NCBI GenBank assembly: GCA_028819845.1
Contig: JAPPKS010000030.1
Span: forward strand, 95,784 to 159,783
Direction of reading: 5' to 3'
DNA from: Candidatus Poribacteria bacterium
GTDB lineage: Bacteria; Poribacteria; WGA-4E; PCPOR2b
Length of the DNA stretch: 64,000 nt
Shown here: positions 61,084 through 64,000 of the stretch, piece after piece
Position numbering within the stretch: the stretch's first letter is position 1
Layout of the letters: each line of letters opens with the position of its first letter
Notes under the pieces: generated by a model
The model's input: only the letters and a program-made list of their open reading frames with translations
Database searches by the model: none
Told to the model about the DNA's origin: nothing
Made by a program: the position numbers and the translations under genes

Positions 61084-62427
61084 TTAATTTTTTGGGACTA
61101 TTTTCACGTTTAATCGCACACCTAGTGCCTCGGCAATGTCTTCGAGGTGGTTTTTCTTTTGGTCGTTATTAAGGTTGATGTTTATATAATACCGGCCTCT
61201 CTTCCGAAAATTACTATAGACGTTTGAAGTTGATATGAGTTTAGGTTTCACTTTTTCCACTTGCTCTAACCCTAGTTTTTCAATTGCATCGGCGAAGGTG
61301 TCGGCTGCAACAGGACGATCAATCCTCTCGTCATCGGGCATAGTAACCACAAAGCGTGTAGGTGGTTTTTTGCCTATGGAGTTTTGCGGCTCCTGCTGTG
61401 ATGGTGAAGCAGACACGCCTTTCGGGTGAGATTCAACGAGTAATCGAGCACCAAGCGTATTGGAAAGGTTATCCAGAATTGTCTTCTTTTTGTCATTTGT
61501 AAAGTCGATGTTTATGTAATACCGACCTCTTTGTCGGAATTTCCTATAGGTGTTCGAGGTGGATAAAAGCTTAGGATTAACTTTTTCCACTTGCTCAAGC
61601 CCTAGTTTTTCAATTGTCTCAACGAAGGTATCTGCTGCAACTGGATGATCAATCCGCTCACCATCGGACATAGTAACTACAAAGCGCGAGGATGATATTA
61701 CCCGAGGGCTCGGTATCTTCTTCCGTATTGGTGGGAGGGGAATTTCTTTCGGACGTGATTCAGCGTGAACTAGGCTGTTAAGGTATTTTAACACTTGCTC
61801 ACCGCTTGGTTTATTCCCGCACAGACTTTCCGTTTTCTCCGCGACTACGTCTAGCAAAATCTCATCTTCTTCCTGCACCAACCTGATCCATGCTTCTGGC
61901 AAACTGGCCTCAGTCTGCCTCTGTTTGGAAACGGCCCGATAGTCGTCTTCGATTGCCTTTATGGCTTCACCAGTACATATCGACTGGTAATTCAGATATC
62001 TGCTCAAACGTGCAGTGCTTTCCACATGGTCAACTTCAGTCAAATCCACGTTGTATACCTTACGCTCGTTGTATTCTCCTTGTCCACTTGGGTGGAAAAA
62101 GTGCCATTCCTTACCGTCAGTAAGTATTACGACTGGCACTCCTTTGTGAAAAGCATATTCGAATAGTTGTTTCTCTGCCCCTCCACTTTTTCCAACTGGC
62201 TTTACTTCAATGAAGACTAGCGGTTTGGATGGGGGATGGCACAGAGCAAAGTCTACCCTTCCCCCTTCTACAGGGTATTCGGGGATTACTATCTGTGGAT
62301 TAAACCTTGGCCACTCAAGTGCTTCGAGTAGCCGACGTACAATTCCCTCGGAAACCAATGCCTCACTGGTAAACACCTTTCTTCTTAAATTGTCGCGTAT
62401 GTCATCAATGTGTTCCTCGAGCGTCAT
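61084..62427 (-). CDS. Type I restriction R-like N-terminal nuclease protein with duplicated tail
   Basis: This 447-residue protein has an N-terminal PD-(D/E)XK-type domain like the HsdR N-terminal region. Asp59 in GGRVDFALCH and Glu74/Lys76 in FIEVKPVGKSG form a likely active site. There is no helicase domain. Residues 248-333 and 358-443 form two copies of one domain: RFVVTMSDGERIDHP, VAADTFVETIEKLGLEQVEK and GRYYINIDFTNDKKK against RFVVTMPDDERIDRP, VAADTFADAIEKLGLEQVEK and GRYYININLNNDQKK. This tail resembles small C-terminal domains attached to various defence nucleases. It is convergent with the helicase protein, 58 bases away, in a defence-like region. Confidence 0.8.
   Translation of the reverse strand: MTLEEHIDDIRDNLRRKVFTSEALVSEGIVRRLLEALEWPRFNPQIVIPEYPVEGGRVDFALCHPPSKPLVFIEVKPVGKSGGAEKQLFEYAFHKGVPVVILTDGKEWHFFHPSGQGEYNERKVYNVDLTEVDHVESTARLSRYLNYQSICTGEAIKAIEDDYRAVSKQRQTEASLPEAWIRLVQEEDEILLDVVAEKTESLCGNKPSGEQVLKYLNSLVHAESRPKEIPLPPIRKKIPSPRVISSSRFVVTMSDGERIDHPVAADTFVETIEKLGLEQVEKVNPKLLSTSNTYRKFRQRGRYYINIDFTNDKKKTILDNLSNTLGARLLVESHPKGVSASPSQQEPQNSIGKKPPTRFVVTMPDDERIDRPVAADTFADAIEKLGLEQVEKVKPKLISTSNVYSNFRKRGRYYININLNNDQKKNHLEDIAEALGVRLNVKIVPKN
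61099..61686 (-). repeat. Intragenic tandem duplication
   Basis: Bases 61099-61356 and 61429-61686 code for the two similar 86-residue tail domains of the nuclease-like protein, with a 330-base period. The region GTFV-type and GRYYIN-type blocks are well conserved, and the linker (about 61357-61428) is unique. Confidence 0.85.
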
Positions 62428-62894
62428 TTAAATGTCTCCTTTCGGTGCCACTAATGAAACAAAGTTCAGTTGTGCGTGAATCATTGAATACTAAACAAAA
62501 TCGTCGTTGATGTGCCGCCTCAAAAACTGTGGTTTGCCGCCATGTGGCAATGATGCGTCAGATTATCTGTTGGGGTGATAGAAGCGGCGGGCCTCAACCA
62601 GTGGAAAAATTTTATCCCTCAGTAGATAGCAATTTTACGGATGTTTTCGTAGGTTGGGTGGAGTGGAAATGAAGAAACATGTGAATTATCACGCATGAGT
62701 TTCGGTGTGGGTTTCGGTACGTGTATTTCGTCAAGTGCGATGTTTGGTGCTCGGAACAATCAACTGAGCGGATAGCGAAGGCGATAGTTTCTCCCTAATT
62801 GCCGGAGGAACGGTATCGGAATTACCCGCTTAACCCAACCTACAAAAACTGTCCGCGTGGGAGAGTCTAATTTGGTTCCATCTGTCAAATGAAG
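62428..62894. other. Intergenic region holding an interspersed repeat element
   Basis: There is no gene. A repeat with 11-base inverted ends spans 62649-62843 (separate entry). The first 220 bases are AT-rich and show nothing else. The HerA-like gene ends at 62895 on the minus strand, so this region lies beyond its stop. Confidence 0.6.
62649..62843. repeat. MITE-like element with 11-base terminal inverted repeats
   Basis: GTAGGTTGGGT at 62649-62659 and ACCCAACCTAC at 62833-62843 are exact inverted repeats 195 bases apart end to end. Positions 62759-62788 are identical to 717-746 in the other repeat cluster. No open frame of note lies inside. The TIRs and dispersed copies suggest a small non-autonomous element; no transposase is seen nearby that would use these ends. 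Confidence 0.7.
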
Positions 62895-63945
62895 CTATTC
62901 TAATGAAATTTCATTCACATTCAAGAATTCGTCAGGTTTTGTGAAAGCACTTAAGAAAAGCGGCGTACCAGCAAACGAAAGAGGCGAAACAGGTCCAATG
63001 GTCATGAACGAATACTCGCGTGACCCAATATCGAAAGAGGACTGCGGATCCCGGAAGAGTTGGTAAAGGTCAAGCGCTTTGCTGCGTCCACCAACAAGAT
63101 TACGCAATGCCTGAAACTCTGTTCCCATTGACAATCCAAAGCCAAAGAAGTAGATACGCAACTGTTGAGCAATTTCACGGTGCAGACTAGACAAGGTCTG
63201 AGATATAAACATCCAACCGACACCATATTTGCGGGTCGTTCGCACAGAATCAATAAAAATGTTGCGGACTTGTTTCATTGTATCATTGTCGGGATTTTCA
63301 GCAGGGGCTAAACGATGAGCCTCATCCATTAAAACCAGAGTGTTTAGGTTTTGTTTTTCGGCGTAAGCATGTTCAGCTGAAAGTCGGATACCTTCAAGAA
63401 GCCGTTTAATTACCAGTGCCTGAATAGTATCGTTCCAAAATATACCTGTTTCATCTTTAATCCTCAAATCTATAATAATCAAAGGTTTGTCCTGCTCGTT
63501 GAACAAGCTATATAAAATGCTCTCTACAGTTCGTGCTTCAGTACGATTTTTATCAAACAATCGAGCAATAGGTTCCCAAATACCCTTATAAAATTCATCA
63601 AGGTTAGCGTCTTGATACACAGAATTAAACCGCTCACGAGATGCGGTCGTGCGATAGAAGATTTTTTGAATATCCGCTTGTCCAAGAAGTAACCAAGCTT
63701 CATCAAAAGATTCTCGCTTATGTAAATCTGTTAGTTTGACTTTCTTTTTTGGAAGATTGTCACTCAATAGGTTAGCGGCAATCTCCCGATTTTCCCCTTT
63801 TGGAACACTGAGGTTTTCAAAAAAGGAGGATTCATAGAGGATTTGAGCAAATAGTTCCCACCTGTCTAACACCAAGTTTTGTACGCCAATGACTTTCGTT
63901 GTTTTGTTCAGACTTCCTAAAACTTGTTTTACTGGAAGTTGAAAG
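62895..63945 (-). pseudogene. 5'-truncated HerA/FtsK-type ATPase gene, interrupted by an IS end
   Basis: The readable protein (about 340 residues, frame open from roughly 63957) is the C-terminal half of a HerA-type ATPase: TLVLMDEAHRLAP (Walker B), SVRTTRKYGVGWMFISQTLSSLHREI (sensor/arginine-finger region) and LRIYFFGFGLSMGTEFQALRNLVGG. The N-terminal Walker A half expected in this family is absent. The sequence switches at about 63946 to what looks like the left end of an insertion sequence. No proper start codon is convincing; the TTG near 63875 is internal. HerA proteins pair with nucleases (NurA, SIR2, DUF4297) in DNA repair and defence. Confidence 0.75.
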
Positions 63946-64000
63946 TGGAATGACCCCTAAAAACTGGACAGTGAGCTAAGAAGGATTTTATAATGAGTAA
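63946..64000 (+). mobile_element. Left end of a probable IS3-family insertion sequence (cut by window edge)
   Basis: TGGAATGACCCC at 63946-63957, followed by TAAAAACTGGACA, fits the left inverted repeats of IS3-type elements. It is followed 20-30 bases later by AAGAAGGAT (from 63979) and ATG 63993, typical spacing of an orfA start. The gene immediately to the left is truncated at this point. The rest of the element lies outside the window, so family and completeness are not proven. Confidence 0.6.
63993..64000 (+). CDS. Start of a transposase OrfA-like gene (only first codons present)
   Basis: ATGAGTAA is all that is visible, reading Met-Ser and the start of a third codon, Asn or Lys. AAGGA lies at 63981-63985, seven bases upstream. 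It is called only from position behind the IS-like left end; the protein cannot be identified from this window. Confidence 0.35.

Noticed and set aside
1..64000. tRNA, rRNA or CRISPR arrays
   Set aside because: Intergenic regions were read for T-arm motifs and for evenly spaced direct repeats; none was found.

Overview
The window looks like chromosomal DNA of an uncultured bacterium of the Poribacteria or a neighbouring deep lineage. This is an inference from gene content. It carries two DUF6785-type giant membrane proteins, LamG and TolB-like secreted proteins in paralogous sets, many sugar isomerases and Gfo/Idh/MocA dehydrogenases, a CTP synthase/KdsB pair, an LpxL-like acyltransferase (so probably a Gram-negative envelope) and an archaeal-type prolyl-tRNA synthetase. 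No rRNA, tRNA or CRISPR array was seen. Several promoters match the sigma-70 consensus with exactly 17-bp spacing.

Layout. 1-5 kb: a repeat-bearing non-coding stretch, a HicB-like orphan, an unrecognised protein, a Gly-repeat membrane protein and a DUF3352-like lipoprotein. 5-10 kb: a CcmD-like small protein and a DUF6785 protein on the minus strand, then a divergent plus-strand cassette (TIM-barrel isomerase, Rieske protein, NAD-dependent epimerase) behind a perfect consensus promoter. 10-24 kb: a long minus-strand housekeeping and envelope run (membrane protein, SecA, Trm112-like, glycosyltransferase, CapD-like dehydratase, SppA, GRC3/Clp1-like kinase, methyltransferase, ABC exporter, primary-type sigma factor). 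24-28.5 kb: pterin dehydratase, LpxL-like acyltransferase, a CtpA-like protease with an unexpected ribbon-helix-helix-like tail, and MsrP. 28.6-35.5 kb: a secreted-protein cluster of two TolB-like propellers, three LamG proteins and LamG remnants, shaped by recent duplication. All share a short C-terminal signature (V-x-P-x2-K-x4-W-x2-[IL]-K). 35.5-42 kb: SDR, second DUF6785 protein, PyrG, KdsB and an orphan DNA methyltransferase. 42-49 kb: sugar-acid/polyol catabolism (enolase-superfamily dehydratase, Ldh-family dehydrogenase, TIM-barrel isomerase, two Gfo/Idh/MocA enzymes) around rsmD. 49-56 kb: sucC, serpin, pgk, panB, proS and sucD, with the two succinyl-CoA ligase genes separated by four unrelated genes. 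56-64 kb: a defence-like island with a 1586-residue DUF4011/SF1 helicase/Vsr-like nuclease/DUF3320 protein, a PD-(D/E)XK protein with a duplicated tail, and a HerA-type ATPase cut off by the left end of an apparent IS3-like element at the window edge.

The strongest undescribed signal is the C-terminal tail shared by two unrelated secreted folds at 28.6-34.7 kb (five genes and one gene remnant). It may be a protein-sorting or anchoring signal. Other points of interest are the RHH-like tail on an exported protease, the defence island with its disrupted HerA gene, and a family of small repeats. One repeat core is shared by both ends of the window and nearly matches the pgk/panB junction.
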